Positions 22,752-33,269 of a DNA stretch of 64,000 bases are shown piece after piece. Source of the stretch: Tritrichomonas musculus (lineage: Eukaryota; Parabasalia; Tritrichomonadida; Tritrichomonadidae); NCBI GenBank assembly GCA_039105265.1, contig JAPFFF010000010.1, forward strand, positions 4,836,001-4,900,000, given 5' to 3'. The position numbers were made by a program, and so were the translations under genes. Under the pieces are notes generated by a model that was not told the origin of the DNA, ran no database searches, and worked only from the letters and a program-made list of their open reading frames with translations. Positions within the stretch are counted from its first letter, which is position 1. Every line of letters starts with the position of its first letter.

Positions 22752-22783
22752 AACGTATTTAAACGTATATTTCGATAAACGTC
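22752..22783 (+). promoter_or_regulatory. Three AACGT(A/C) motifs near the element's right end
   Basis: AACGTA at 22752 and 22762 and AACGTC at 22778. The same words precede the Kolobok-like transposase and, in the gene direction, the integrase gene. Confidence 0.4.
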
Positions 22784-23139
22784 TTTTTTTTTCTATACTT
22801 TTTCAAAGATTTCTGAGTCGAAAAAAAGAATTGTCACTTATTTGAGTATTTTTTTATTTTTTCTTCAGAATTTTCTTTTTTATTTTCTGAGAAATTTATT
22901 CAATTTTTAATGTCAAAAATTCCCCCGGAAAATTGAGAGCACGGTATGCAAAAAACGGGTATTTTAAGGTGACCTTTCGAAGGTTTATTAACAATGATGC
23001 ACAAATAATATTGAAATTAAGGCCAAATAAAAAATGATTTATTAAATAAAATATTTCACAATCAAGCATGCTTCTCATGCAAAAAAAGAAGCGAAAGTCC
23101 GCAAAAAAATTTGAATTGATTTTTATCGTACAACAATTA

Positions 23140-24663
23140 TCATTCAAATACAGGAATATCAGGAATTTCATTGATAAATGGAACAACCATCGAATAAATA
23201 TTATCGTCTTTAGATGGTGATAAATGTGATAATATATTTAATGCAAGCGGAATATCATCTTTACTATCCATCAAAGGCGTATCGATGGCATCTGTAAGCA
23301 TGTCTATTATATCTGCTTTAAGGAAGAAATTACAAATGACTGAACTTACTCCGTTTATTATTGCTGCTGCTATAACATGCAAAATCGTTGTTTTAAGCTT
23401 GAAATTTGCGTCGTTATACATTTCGAGTATTTTGTCAATAAGACCATTATCAAGTGTAGTATAAACAGCATTTTTTGATAAATATAATATATACCCTATA
23501 ATTGAAAGTATATTTATAGCTGTCTCCATCATATTTGGATTAAAATAAAATATTAAAATATTGACATCTACTTGGTCGACTACAAAATCCTTAAGAAAAT
23601 CGCGAGGACCAAATCTAAAAGTCGAATTCAAAACTCTTATGATATAATTAACAATGGCATTTCGATATTTATCTTCTGTAAAGATTGTTGGAAATTGAGG
23701 ATTGAGAATTTCGTAGCAAAACTGAGGAACATATGAATTCAGGAGAATACTAACAGATTCAGTATTGTGGCCATAATTTTCGAACACAAGAAAGCACGAT
23801 TCAACAATATTTATAAGGTAGTCTTTGGGACAATTAAACGCAAACGCAATATTTCCAGCAATAACATCATCATATATTTTTTTGTTTTCAGGAGATATAT
23901 TGTAAAATGAGGAGATTAAATTAATATCTTGGGCTTTAGATTTATCTATCAAAATCAAAGCTAATATAATTTTTAGTTTGTAAAATAGAGGCGTAACTTG
24001 AGAATTGAGAAAAGTGTGATTAATTGAATTTGAAAACATATCATATAAACATTTGATAACGCTACCAATTGCAAAAATATCTGTATATTTTGAAAGAACA
24101 CTGTTACATAATGGAATTAAACCTAATTGAGCCATTTGGAAGAGCCAATCGTTGTCATCCATACAAATATTACCCAGCATATTGAATAGATACCCAACCA
24201 CACGGGGAGAAATTAAGGCATCTGAATCAATTTGTTCTTTGAAATAGGATGTGATACGTCTTACAACACCATTTTCAAATATTGATTTAACGAAATCGCT
24301 AGAGACAAATGACATATATGCAAAACAGCTCATTAACGCTTCATTTACTTCATTATTGTTCCTTTTAATACAAGATATTGATTTATCATAAAACCCGCTT
24401 CTTTCAATTGGATCAAGAAATAGCGCTATAAGGTCATCTCTTGAACTAAGCTGAAAAACAAGTACATTGAGTATTTCTATGATTTTTTTTGTATCATTGA
24501 CTGAACACGCATTAGAAAATTCATATACTTTGTTATTCCAAGATTCGAAATTAAAATTCTCAACTTCATTTTCTTCTGTATCTATTTTCATGGCAATCTG
24601 CTCTGTTAAATGAATTGGCTCGACTTCTGAATCAGCAAAATCATCAATAAGCTTTTTCATCAA
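23140..24663 (-). CDS. Armadillo-repeat protein, importin-alpha-like arrangement
   Basis: 507 residues made of successive ARM-type helical repeats from about residue 60 onward (for example PRVVGYLFNMLGNICMDDNDWLFQMAQLGLIPLCNSVL, where the NICMDDNDW segment recalls the GNI-like motif and Trp of importin-alpha repeats). The N-terminus is acidic and lacks a basic importin-beta-binding segment. Karyopherin-like cargo binding is possible but only inferred. The start is the ATG at 24663. It ends about 170 bp from the transposable element. Confidence 0.7.
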   Translation of the reverse strand: MMKKLIDDFADSEVEPIHLTEQIAMKIDTEENEVENFNFESWNNKVYEFSNACSVNDTKKIIEILNVLVFQLSSRDDLIALFLDPIERSGFYDKSISCIKRNNNEVNEALMSCFAYMSFVSSDFVKSIFENGVVRRITSYFKEQIDSDALISPRVVGYLFNMLGNICMDDNDWLFQMAQLGLIPLCNSVLSKYTDIFAIGSVIKCLYDMFSNSINHTFLNSQVTPLFYKLKIILALILIDKSKAQDINLISSFYNISPENKKIYDDVIAGNIAFAFNCPKDYLINIVESCFLVFENYGHNTESVSILLNSYVPQFCYEILNPQFPTIFTEDKYRNAIVNYIIRVLNSTFRFGPRDFLKDFVVDQVDVNILIFYFNPNMMETAINILSIIGYILYLSKNAVYTTLDNGLIDKILEMYNDANFKLKTTILHVIAAAIINGVSSVICNFFLKADIIDMLTDAIDTPLMDSKDDIPLALNILSHLSPSKDDNIYSMVVPFINEIPDIPVFE

Positions 24664-25570
24664 AAATTTTAAAATTAACCGCTATTTATTTCAAAAAATT
24701 GAATTTTAAATTTTTCAATAGTCGTTTAATTAATTTTAATCAAATTTTTAAATATCTTATTTAAAATGAAATATATTTCTAATATTTATTTCTCTAAAGA
24801 TTATTTAATGAAACATATATGATTTATATTAATAGCATTAAAAAATAAATAATTTTTCTCAAAATTAATCTTAATAATTAAGATTGCATTTAAAATTATT
24901 AAATAAATGACTTACAAATATAATATTGATTCATTTCACTATATAGTTCATACATTAAATCGCAAAAATTGAAAAAAAGATTAATATGATATTTCACAAT
25001 ATACTTTATTTAAATAAAGCAATCAAATACAAATTGATATAATAAATATACTAGAATAATAATAAAATTTTTTTAGCTTTCATAACAAAATTCATGGTAA
25101 ATAAGCGATTTATATTGATCTTCTTTATATTAATCATACCATTTTACTAAGAATATTGATTCATTAAGAAGTGAGTTTTAATGAAAAAACCCAAGTTTGT
25201 TGAAAATTTTATGAAATTCATATCATTTAATCTTTAATATTAAATATTGTATAATTTTAATTCAAAAACCTTAATTTAAAAGTTTATTTGAGTTTATTTT
25301 AGGAATGTTTATTTAACAATTAAATATTGTAAAGATAAATATTTAATAGATCTTCCATGATGCTTAAAATTCATTAATTTTTGCAATGAATGCTGTTTTC
25401 TATTCTATACTTGAAAATGAAAGATCAAATAATTTGTCAGCATTATCAGGTTTTAAAACATTTCATATTGCTTAAGTACAAAAATAATAAATAACTAAAA
25501 ACATTAATAACAATAAAAAGACGAAACAAATTTTATTACAAAAGAAAGGAAATAATAAAAATAAAATAAA
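24664..25570. other. AT-rich intergenic stretch
   Basis: About 900 bp without a convincing gene. A 29-codon frame at 25386-25475 (MNAVFYSILENERSNNLSAL...) looks faintly coding but has no context. No repeats with matching ends were seen. Confidence 0.4.
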
Positions 25571-28500
25571 TCAAATATTATTAATACTATTATTCTCATT
25601 ATGAGAAGTCAAATGATTTGCTACCATAAAATCAATCGCTTTAACAAAATTCTTACCCGAGTACCCAGCTTCTTTAGCTCTTAAGAAAACATAATTGATA
25701 TTCCGCTGATTCTTTTCATTTTTAGTTTGGTAAGCCTGAATAAGATCAAGTAATTGGGCTGTTACCGCGCTTTTCATTGGAAACTTCAACTGATCAGAGT
25801 CCTCACCTGTTATAATTTTTATAATTTTAGATAATATTGAATTAGCATCGTTCATCATTGTCGATGAAACAGTTTTAGCCAATTTTTCTTCAAGTTCTTG
25901 ATTTTGCTTTGACAAAGAACTCAACAATTTTTGATTATTAGCCATTTCCTTGATGTTGTTAACAACATCGAAAGCTTGATTTTCTGATTGAATTTGAATA
26001 CCGTTTTCATTCAAAATTTTTATGATATTTTCTTGTTGATTAATCAACAAATTAAGTTTAACAAAGAAATCAGCGTCATCATTAAACTTCATAATTTTTC
26101 TAACATTTTTAATAAATCTTTGACTTGTTTCATTTTCGCTTTTAATTTTAGAAATTGTATTTGGAATATCATCAATTGAAGAAGTAGCGATAATTGACTG
26201 AACCTGAGTGAATATGCTTTGCAAAGCGTTAGTTTTATTAATTATTTCCTGAGTATTTTTATCAGATATTTCATGCAACTGAGTAATCTTAGATAATTCA
26301 CTTTTAGTTATCTTTAAATTTTCACTTATTTCATTCTTTTCTTTTCTAGTATTTTCGACGTCCAATTGCAAAGTTTTTATTAATTTTTGAGAATCATCGA
26401 AATCTTTTTGAAGACCGAATTGAGATTCTCTAGAAGCCTCCAATTTTTGAATCAAATCATCCTTTCTTCTTTTTTCAAGCGAAAGATCAGATTGAAGTGC
26501 ATTAATTTGTTGACTCATTTGACTCTGCAATTTATTCATTGCTGATTTATATTGCGATTCGTTTGATTGAATTATTCCTTGAAGATTCTGAATCTTAGAT
26601 AAGAAAGCAGCTTCATTATCGTTCTTATTTTGTTTAAGAACTTTTAGTTCTTGCTTCATTGATTGAAGTTTTTCAACATAATTTTTATGTCGACTTTTTT
26701 CATTCTCAAACTTGCTCTTTAAGGCGTCGTTCATGTTTGCTTGCTGCAAGTTTGCGTCAGTTAACTGCTCCAAAAGTGCCTTTAACCGACGGATCTCTTG
26801 AAGGATGTCGTTTAACGGCTTAATGCAAGGTTCTTGAAAGATTGCGTAAACGATTTGTTGAAGCTCGTTTTGATAGTCATTCAATTCTTCTTTCATTTCA
26901 ATTATCACTTCACATTGCTTCTGTCTTTTTGTGTTTTCAATCTTAACTTGCGACGTTAATGAATCAATTTGTTTCAATGTTTCTTTCAGTTTCATCTTCT
27001 CAAGTTTGACATTGTTCTTCTCAGTTTCGAGCTCGTTTTGAAGCCTCGATTTCGAAGTCTCCAAAGATTGAATGATTGTCTCCGAAGCAATTCTAGTTTT
27101 CTCCATTTTTTCAGTTATTTCTTTCACTTCTTTTTCATATTCATTCATGGTGTTATTCAAGAGCGTCTCTGCTTTGGTCTTATCGTTCTGAAGTGAAGTG
27201 ATATGAACTTTCAATTCATCAATTTGCATCAACAATTGTGAATTTAAATCATTCAATTCAGCTTGCTCTGTTGCTGCACGAACTTGGATTTCTTTCTTGA
27301 CAGTCTGCAACGTTATGATCTCCCTTTTGGCACTTGTCAAACTGTCCTTAAGTGAAGTGACCTGAGAATTCAAAGGATTTATTTCACTCTTCAATTTATT
27401 TATCGTTGTCTTTTGGTTTTCATTTTCAGTTGAAAGTTCTTTTATTTTGGCATCCAAGGATAAATTTTCATCAAGTAGAGCTGTCAATCTTTTAGCATCT
27501 TCTTTGCTTTCTTTCTGTTTCATTAATTTTCGAATTGACTGAGTTAGGCTCAAATTTTCATCCACTTTTTCTTTGATCTCAATTTTCAAACTATTGATTT
27601 GCTTCGTGCATTCGCTCAATTCGCTGGTCTTGGTGGACAAAGCTTCTTTTGTTTCTTTGATTTCTTCTTTGGCACGCGCAAACGATGATGCTAGCTTCTT
27701 CATTTGAGTGGTGTGTTCGTCAACTTTGGTTTGTAATAAATAATTCTTAGTGGTCAATTCAGAATTGACGGTTTTCAATCTGATGGTCTCAGCTATGGCT
27801 TTTAATTCAATTTCTGAAGGTTTCCTATCGGCGGGTTCTTCTGTTTGGTTTTCTTCTTCTTGGGTTTTGGCTTCTTCTTGCGATTTCTGCTGCATACGAA
27901 ATTCTTCTACTTGCTTTTGTGCAAATAAATTAGCTTCTTGTATTTGATTTTCGGCAATTTTGGTGAAACTTGCAAATTTTTCTTGGATATTTTCATTATC
28001 TTTCTTGAGATCACTTATTTGTTGGGTTTTACTATCTAATTCATTGTTTAACTTTGTAATTTGCTTCTTTTGCTTTTCAATAATGGCTAAAAGTTTGGAT
28101 GTATTGTCTTTCTTTGCTTGATTAGATATTTGTTCTTTTAAGGATGCAATTTCAGAGTCTTTATTTTGCATATTTTGCTGTAGTTTTTCAATACAAGCTA
28201 ATGATTGCTTTAAAATATTGTTTTTATCACTAATCGTATTTTTCATCGTTTGGTTCTCTTGTGTTAAAAGCGAGTTAGTTTTGGATAAATCATCATTAAT
28301 TTTAATAAGTTCTTCTTTCTCTTGCTTTAATTGGCGAATTTGCTCAAGAAGATCGGAATCTGGTTCTGAATTTTGCTTGATTTCTTCTTTATACTTTTGC
28401 TTCCACATTTCGGCTTCGTTTGTTTTATCTTCTAAATCTGCTTGTATTGCATAAAAAGTTCTCAGTTTCTCTGTTTTTTCAAGGACTTCCTTAGAAAGTT

Positions 28501-29263
28501 GCTCATTTTTCTCCTTTTGTTGTTTAAGTTCTTCCTTGAGACCACTGGCGTCTGTACGATCAAATGATTCAATTAAAGAATGAAATTTCAATTGCTCTAT
28601 CTCGGCTTTAAGAGCTTTTTCTGTTTCAGAATGCGATGTTTCCATTTTTGCTATAACTTTATTTAATTTATCAACTTTCTCGGTGCTTGTTTCGCTTTCT
28701 TTTTGCTGGTTAGCTGATATTAATATCGTATGACACTGTTGAACTATGTGTAATATTGCATTTTTCATTTGAATTCTAAAATTATGAATCTCTGATAAGA
28801 AATCTTGAGAAAAATTAAAAAGAATTGTTCGTATTTGGAGCGAATGAGCTTTGATCATGGATGCCTCGAAGAAAAAATGGTTTGATAAAGTAAAGGTAGA
28901 TAAGCTTTTAACATTATCTGGGTTGAGCGCAAATTTGAGGAGAATAGATCTAATTTGTGGATTTGAGTTCAGCTTTTGTGCTAGTTTTGAATCGTCAGTA
29001 AAACTTATATTTGGCGAAATTTGATTCATGAGAGCTGAAAGAAATACTTCACGTTCACTATTAAGGTATATTTCGATAAAAGATTCCATGTTTTTTATAA
29101 TTCTGAATCGGAAATCGCTCGTTAATAATTGATTACAATAAGAAGTTGAAACAATTTCTTCACAAATTGAGTCAATCGCTTTCTCAAATGATTCTCGTCT
29201 TTGCGAGAATAAGAGATTAGCAATTGTTTGCTGATCTGGTTTTGACGTATCTTTGCTATCCAT
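25571..29263 (-). CDS. Large coiled-coil protein, 1230 aa
   Basis: Residues 1-190 form a compact helical N-terminal domain (LLFSQRRESFEKAIDSICEEIV...). Residues about 190-1100 are almost unbroken heptads (E, K, Q, L, S rich), and a short helical C-terminal domain follows (SAVTAQLLDLIQAYQTKNEKN). No motor, actin or membrane motif is seen. Proteins of this build in trichomonads are often cytoskeletal, centrosomal or Golgi tethers; the specific role is unknown. The upstream leader reads TTTTAAACGGCAAAATG, with an AACGG word 6 nt before ATG. It is the largest gene in the window. Confidence 0.85.
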   Translation of the reverse strand: MDSKDTSKPDQQTIANLLFSQRRESFEKAIDSICEEIVSTSYCNQLLTSDFRFRIIKNMESFIEIYLNSEREVFLSALMNQISPNISFTDDSKLAQKLNSNPQIRSILLKFALNPDNVKSLSTFTLSNHFFFEASMIKAHSLQIRTILFNFSQDFLSEIHNFRIQMKNAILHIVQQCHTILISANQQKESETSTEKVDKLNKVIAKMETSHSETEKALKAEIEQLKFHSLIESFDRTDASGLKEELKQQKEKNEQLSKEVLEKTEKLRTFYAIQADLEDKTNEAEMWKQKYKEEIKQNSEPDSDLLEQIRQLKQEKEELIKINDDLSKTNSLLTQENQTMKNTISDKNNILKQSLACIEKLQQNMQNKDSEIASLKEQISNQAKKDNTSKLLAIIEKQKKQITKLNNELDSKTQQISDLKKDNENIQEKFASFTKIAENQIQEANLFAQKQVEEFRMQQKSQEEAKTQEEENQTEEPADRKPSEIELKAIAETIRLKTVNSELTTKNYLLQTKVDEHTTQMKKLASSFARAKEEIKETKEALSTKTSELSECTKQINSLKIEIKEKVDENLSLTQSIRKLMKQKESKEDAKRLTALLDENLSLDAKIKELSTENENQKTTINKLKSEINPLNSQVTSLKDSLTSAKREIITLQTVKKEIQVRAATEQAELNDLNSQLLMQIDELKVHITSLQNDKTKAETLLNNTMNEYEKEVKEITEKMEKTRIASETIIQSLETSKSRLQNELETEKNNVKLEKMKLKETLKQIDSLTSQVKIENTKRQKQCEVIIEMKEELNDYQNELQQIVYAIFQEPCIKPLNDILQEIRRLKALLEQLTDANLQQANMNDALKSKFENEKSRHKNYVEKLQSMKQELKVLKQNKNDNEAAFLSKIQNLQGIIQSNESQYKSAMNKLQSQMSQQINALQSDLSLEKRRKDDLIQKLEASRESQFGLQKDFDDSQKLIKTLQLDVENTRKEKNEISENLKITKSELSKITQLHEISDKNTQEIINKTNALQSIFTQVQSIIATSSIDDIPNTISKIKSENETSQRFIKNVRKIMKFNDDADFFVKLNLLINQQENIIKILNENGIQIQSENQAFDVVNNIKEMANNQKLLSSLSKQNQELEEKLAKTVSSTMMNDANSILSKIIKIITGEDSDQLKFPMKSAVTAQLLDLIQAYQTKNEKNQRNINYVFLRAKEAGYSGKNFVKAIDFMVANHLTSHNENNSINNI

Positions 29264-29615
29264 TTTGCCGTTTAAAATTATGAATTTTTTTTTATTTCAA
29301 ATTTTCATATTGATTGTTTTTGATTTTTAACAATATATATAAGGATTATCTGCAAAAAATTGATATTAATACATATTATATGATATTTTTAATTTTAATT
29401 TTACAATTATGTAGTCATATATTATGTATACATCACAGTAAATTCTAAATTCATGAATTCTCAGAAATAATTTTTCAAATAAAAAAAATCATTCGTAAGA
29501 AATCATAGCATATAATATACTTTTCTATAAGAATAAAAGATGGATTATTACAAACTATATAATTTATAGAACAAACAAATATATTATTAACAGATATAAT
29601 AATCTAATGTAAAGA
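29264..29615. other. AT-rich intergenic stretch
   Basis: About 350 bp between two minus-strand genes; nothing beyond AT-rich sequence is recognised. Confidence 0.5.
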
Positions 29616-30716
29616 TTAGTGTCTGTGAGAGAAGAAATGCTTCAAAATTTTATTCTTTTCTCCATTGCTATTTCCACTAATATTATTAAAAATGATATTT
29701 GCCTGTTTAATAAGTGAGTAAATATCTGGAATCTGAATATTGCATAATATTGATAAAATCTGTCCAAGAGCATAACCGTTTTGAACATCATTACTATTAT
29801 TCTTCAACGAATACTTTGATTTGATATCAGGATAGTCATATTCAATTTTTTTATGAACAGCCATAATACGAGCTACACCAATACAATATTCAAAAAGAGA
29901 CAAGTTATTTAAGTGAGAAAACAAAGAATCCCATAAAGGCAATAAATTGAGCAATGAATGTTCCTGTGAAAACATAATATTAAACCATTTATATGCATAT
30001 TGGATGGATTTAATATTTAAAAGCTTCAATTTTTTATATGTTTTTGGGAGTTGACGATTGAGAAGCTGATCAAATGGAGATATTTTATTTTCACATAAAG
30101 ATAAATTTATATTGAAAAAATCTTTCAGATCTGATGAGATAAATAGAAATTGAAATGCTTCATATGAAATAGCTTCAACATAATCAATATTTTCAAAGAA
30201 AATGTTAATTGCTGAATGCATAACGTAATATATTGGTATAATAAGTTCGTTGAAACCTTGAATATAGCTGAGCTTAGGATTTACCTTAGCAAATATAAAC
30301 AATATGCGTTCAATTCTTTTCATATGAGCTTCAAGTTCCATTTCTTCATCAAGTGTTCTGCATTTATTTCCATCTCTGTTTATAAGATAGTATAATTGAT
30401 GCTTTGAACGTTTAATATCAGATTTTATGCAACTAATCAGCTTCTCATCAGTGGCAGAATTTTTTAAAGAAAAATTAGTTGTGAAATTGTTATAGCTCTT
30501 TAAAATTGTTTTGCATACTGTTGCCCAATGTTGTGGATTTGCTGGATATATTGATAAAAGATTTAGCCATGCAAGAGCCCTATCTTCAGGTGGACAATTA
30601 ATACTTAAACCATCTGAGCACAGATTACGTATTGATTGTATGTCAATTTCAGCTTCATCAAAATTTACTTGTACAAGAGGAAGTATTTTGAAAGTTGGAC
30701 TTGGTGAATAAATCAT
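29616..30716 (-). CDS. TBC-domain Rab GTPase-activating protein (TBC1D13-like)
   Basis: 366 residues. TBC hallmarks are present: RALAWLNLLSIYP near residue 46, CIKSDIKRSK with Asp100 and the catalytic Arg103, and LSYIQGFNEL with the catalytic Gln153. The dual Arg/Gln fingers are therefore intact, implying Rab-GAP activity. The overall length and the order of the motifs resemble TBC1D13. It would act in membrane trafficking; the target Rab is unknown. A TCACAA motif 17 nt upstream of ATG 30716 supports the start. Confidence 0.9.
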   Translation of the reverse strand: MIYSPSPTFKILPLVQVNFDEAEIDIQSIRNLCSDGLSINCPPEDRALAWLNLLSIYPANPQHWATVCKTILKSYNNFTTNFSLKNSATDEKLISCIKSDIKRSKHQLYYLINRDGNKCRTLDEEMELEAHMKRIERILFIFAKVNPKLSYIQGFNELIIPIYYVMHSAINIFFENIDYVEAISYEAFQFLFISSDLKDFFNINLSLCENKISPFDQLLNRQLPKTYKKLKLLNIKSIQYAYKWFNIMFSQEHSLLNLLPLWDSLFSHLNNLSLFEYCIGVARIMAVHKKIEYDYPDIKSKYSLKNNSNDVQNGYALGQILSILCNIQIPDIYSLIKQANIIFNNISGNSNGEKNKILKHFFSHRH

Positions 30717-32259
30717 GCTATCTATTTTTGTGATGTTTCTTAAAATTTAGTTACGATGCGAAATAAAATTGAAATATTTTGAAAATTGAATGACATGGTT
30801 AACCGTAGGACATCTTCATATTTTTCAGATTTTTATTCAAAAAATATATTGATAAATGCTAAAAACTTATTTGCAAAGTCAGAGTAAAAAAAATTGTCAG
30901 AAAAATTGAATGTCAGTTAATAAAAATAAACAAAATTCAATATAGTTAACTTACCTTTATATTTGAACGAATATTTGTTCATCTATTATCAAAAACAAAA
31001 TCTTTATTTAATTCATTAATATCATTTAAAATTTTTGATTATGAGAGGAATAAACAATATATTTATATATTATAATATTAAATAATTTTACAAATGAAAA
31101 TTTATTAATAATTAATATATTATTGATAAGATTTTGAAAAAAAAATAAACTATTTTTTGTTATTCGGTAAGATTTTGAAAAAAATAAATTATTTATTTTT
31201 TTAAGATAATTAACAAATTCTCATATTTTTTCAGTTTTTTTATTATTAATTTAATATAGATCATATTTAAAGAAATTTATTCCTTTTCATAAGATGGTGA
31301 CTTTCATTCAATTTTGTACAAAGACATTTGATATGAAAATAAGATAAAGTAATAATTTTACAAAACTTCTATTTTAAAAGTTGATTGAAAAGGTCATATG
31401 CCTTTAAATTCACTTTATTATCACATAGATATTTTAAGGAAATCATCAATGTTGTATAATTTTTAATCTATTTTGTTTAAACAAAATATTCGACTAAAAT
31501 TGTTAGACATGAATTTAGAGCCATTTAAAAAAAGATCGCTAAAAAAGCTAAATCTTCATAGGTTCCGATTAAAATAAAAGTTTGTAAAGTATATTCAAGT
31601 ATAAAATTGAATAATTAATTACTACATCCGCCAAAAACGTCGATAGCATTTTAAGATATCATTTCGATTTTGAGGTTTTTAATAAAAAAAAGTGATCTTT
31701 TGTTCCAAATGAATTCATAAAACCATGCACTTGTTGTTGCACGGGTTTATTTGCAATATAAGAGCTAGAATTTGTGGAATAAAAAAATAAAAATTTTTAT
31801 AAAAAAATATTGATAGGATTTTATTCAATATTTTTGTTTTTGTATATATTTTAATAATGATAATTAATGGCTATTTATAAAGTATTTATATGACATATAT
31901 ATATTGAATAAACATTATAAATATGATATAAAATAATATATTTCATTTATTAACTAATATATTAACATTTATATTTATTCGGAAGTTTAGAATTAAAAAA
32001 ATCTTTCAATATTTTGAATAAATTCAAATTTCCAAAATCAACTCTATTTGCGATATCTTTATATTAATAAATAAATTCAATTATTAATGTCATATATAAA
32101 TTCAGATCATAATATAACACATAAAAATAATTTATAAATGAATAAATATAAATTATATTAACAATTATTTGGAATATATAAAATTTATAGTTATTTAGTA
32201 CAAAAAAATATATTCAATTTTTTTGATATAGCTCATAAAAAGTGATTTTCATCCTACTA
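30717..32259. other. AT-rich intergenic region
   Basis: About 1.5 kb with no gene. A short tandem duplication (TAAGATTTTGAAAAAA-type unit) lies near 31127-31200. The rest is low-complexity A/T. Confidence 0.4.
30729..30733 (-). promoter_or_regulatory. Initiator-like TCACA before the TBC gene
   Basis: On the minus strand TCACAAAAATAGATAGC precedes ATG 30716; TCA is 17 nt upstream. Motif-based only. Confidence 0.4.
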
Positions 32260-32385
32260 CTCCCTTAAACTTTGTATTATAACTTTTTTTATAAATTAAT
32301 GCTTTCCCTATGCTGTACTGTTGATAGAAATATTCTTGATTAATATTTGTTTTCTATGTGATAATTTATTAAAAAGAAAAGGGAG
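32260..32385. mobile_element. Stowaway/mariner-like MITE, 126 bp
   Basis: Ends CTCCCTTAAACTTT and AAAGAAAAGGGAG are inverted with few mismatches, and TA flanks each side (32258-32259, 32386-32387). CTCCCT termini with TA duplication are typical of Stowaway-like, mariner-derived MITEs. It lies 100 bp before the HMG-box gene, so it is near or in that promoter. Confidence 0.6.
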
Positions 32386-32484
32386 TATAATTAAAATATT
32401 TACTATTCAAATAAAATATTCAATATATCGTTGTAAACTATTTAAATTTTTAAGACATATTGAATAAAATAGCGCCATATAAAA

Positions 32485-33024
32485 ATGAATAACGAAGCAT
32501 ACAATGCACTTACTCCCGAACAAATTCAACAAGAATCTAATATTTTTAATGATCCTGAAGATATCAAAAGGCCACCAAATGCATTCATAATTTTTTATAG
32601 ACATTGTAAAGAAGAACTGATGGAAAATAAAGATAACATTCCATCCAACGAAATTGATCGGATGATTGGTAAAATGTGGCAAATGGCTGAAGAAGAAACC
32701 AAAAATAACTATCGAGAGCAAGCAAAACAGTACGCCGAAATTTTCAAGCAAGTTCATCCTGATTTTATTGAACCACGAAAGAGAAAAAATGTTATTTCAC
32801 AAGGAAAAACCCCAGAGCCGATTCAGATTCGTGTGATTTTGAAACCAGATTCAACTCAAGAAGCGCTAACATTAAATCAATCAATACAACAAATTCAAGA
32901 TATACAGCAAATTCAGGATATGCAACAAATCCAAATCCAACCACAACAAATTTCTACGTTACCTCAAGAGCAAAATGAAATTGGACAAGTTCATGCTTCA
33001 CAGAATCATCCTTTTGAGCAATAA
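32485..33024 (+). CDS. HMG-box DNA-binding protein with Gln-rich tail
   Basis: 179 residues. One HMG box spans about residues 26-95: KRPPNAFIIFYRHCKEEL (helix 1), EIDRMIGKMWQMAEEE (helix 2 with the conserved W), NYREQAKQYAEIFKQVHPDF (helix 3). The RPPNAFIIF start is of the sequence-specific (SOX/TCF/MATA) type more than the HMGB type. A basic patch PRKRKN follows. The tail is Gln/Ile-rich (IQQIQDIQQIQDMQQIQIQ), possibly an interaction or activation segment. Nuclear DNA binding is the likely role. The start is the first ATG of the open frame. Confidence 0.88.
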   Translation: MNNEAYNALTPEQIQQESNIFNDPEDIKRPPNAFIIFYRHCKEELMENKDNIPSNEIDRMIGKMWQMAEEETKNNYREQAKQYAEIFKQVHPDFIEPRKRKNVISQGKTPEPIQIRVILKPDSTQEALTLNQSIQQIQDIQQIQDMQQIQIQPQQISTLPQEQNEIGQVHASQNHPFEQ

Positions 33025-33260
33025 ATACAAACATGACATTATTTTACTTTGTTATCCTTATATTCAATGGAAGTGGTTTCAATTATGTTATTATTCGGAA
33101 GTTAATCAAGTGTTAACACTTCTCTTTTTATTTTCAGATTCTCTTTTTATTTTTGGATTTGTTTTTAAACAATATCAAATATAAGCAGATACTTTTATTT
33201 TTTTATTTTTATTTTTAATTGAATGAAAGTTGATCGTCAGTAAGTTATTTGGTCAGATTC

Positions 33261-33265
33261 TCATA
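33261..33265 (+). promoter_or_regulatory. Initiator-like TCATA before the SDF2-like gene
   Basis: TCATAGCAA lies directly before ATG 33270, with TCA 9 nt upstream. Confidence 0.4.
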
Positions 33266-33269
33266 GCAA

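Larger units (their letters stand above)
20774..22963. mobile_element. 2.2-kb element with about 50-bp perfect terminal inverted repeats
   Basis: The left terminus (20774-20826: TACCCGTTTTTTGCATACCG, CTCTCAATTTTCCGGGGGAA, TTTTTGACA) recurs exactly inverted at 22911-22961. TTAA is found at 20770-20773 and at 22964-22967, although the right side has two extra bases before it, so the target duplication is not certain. The interior has two tandem-repeat arrays and a cluster of three AACGT-type motifs near the right end, but no convincing transposase. The perfect long ends imply recent activity in trans. The superfamily is not assigned; TTAA would fit piggyBac or Kolobok. Confidence 0.7.

Noticed and set aside
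32407-32757. 116-codon minus-strand frame
   Set aside because: Antisense to the HMG-box gene, which has a clear domain.
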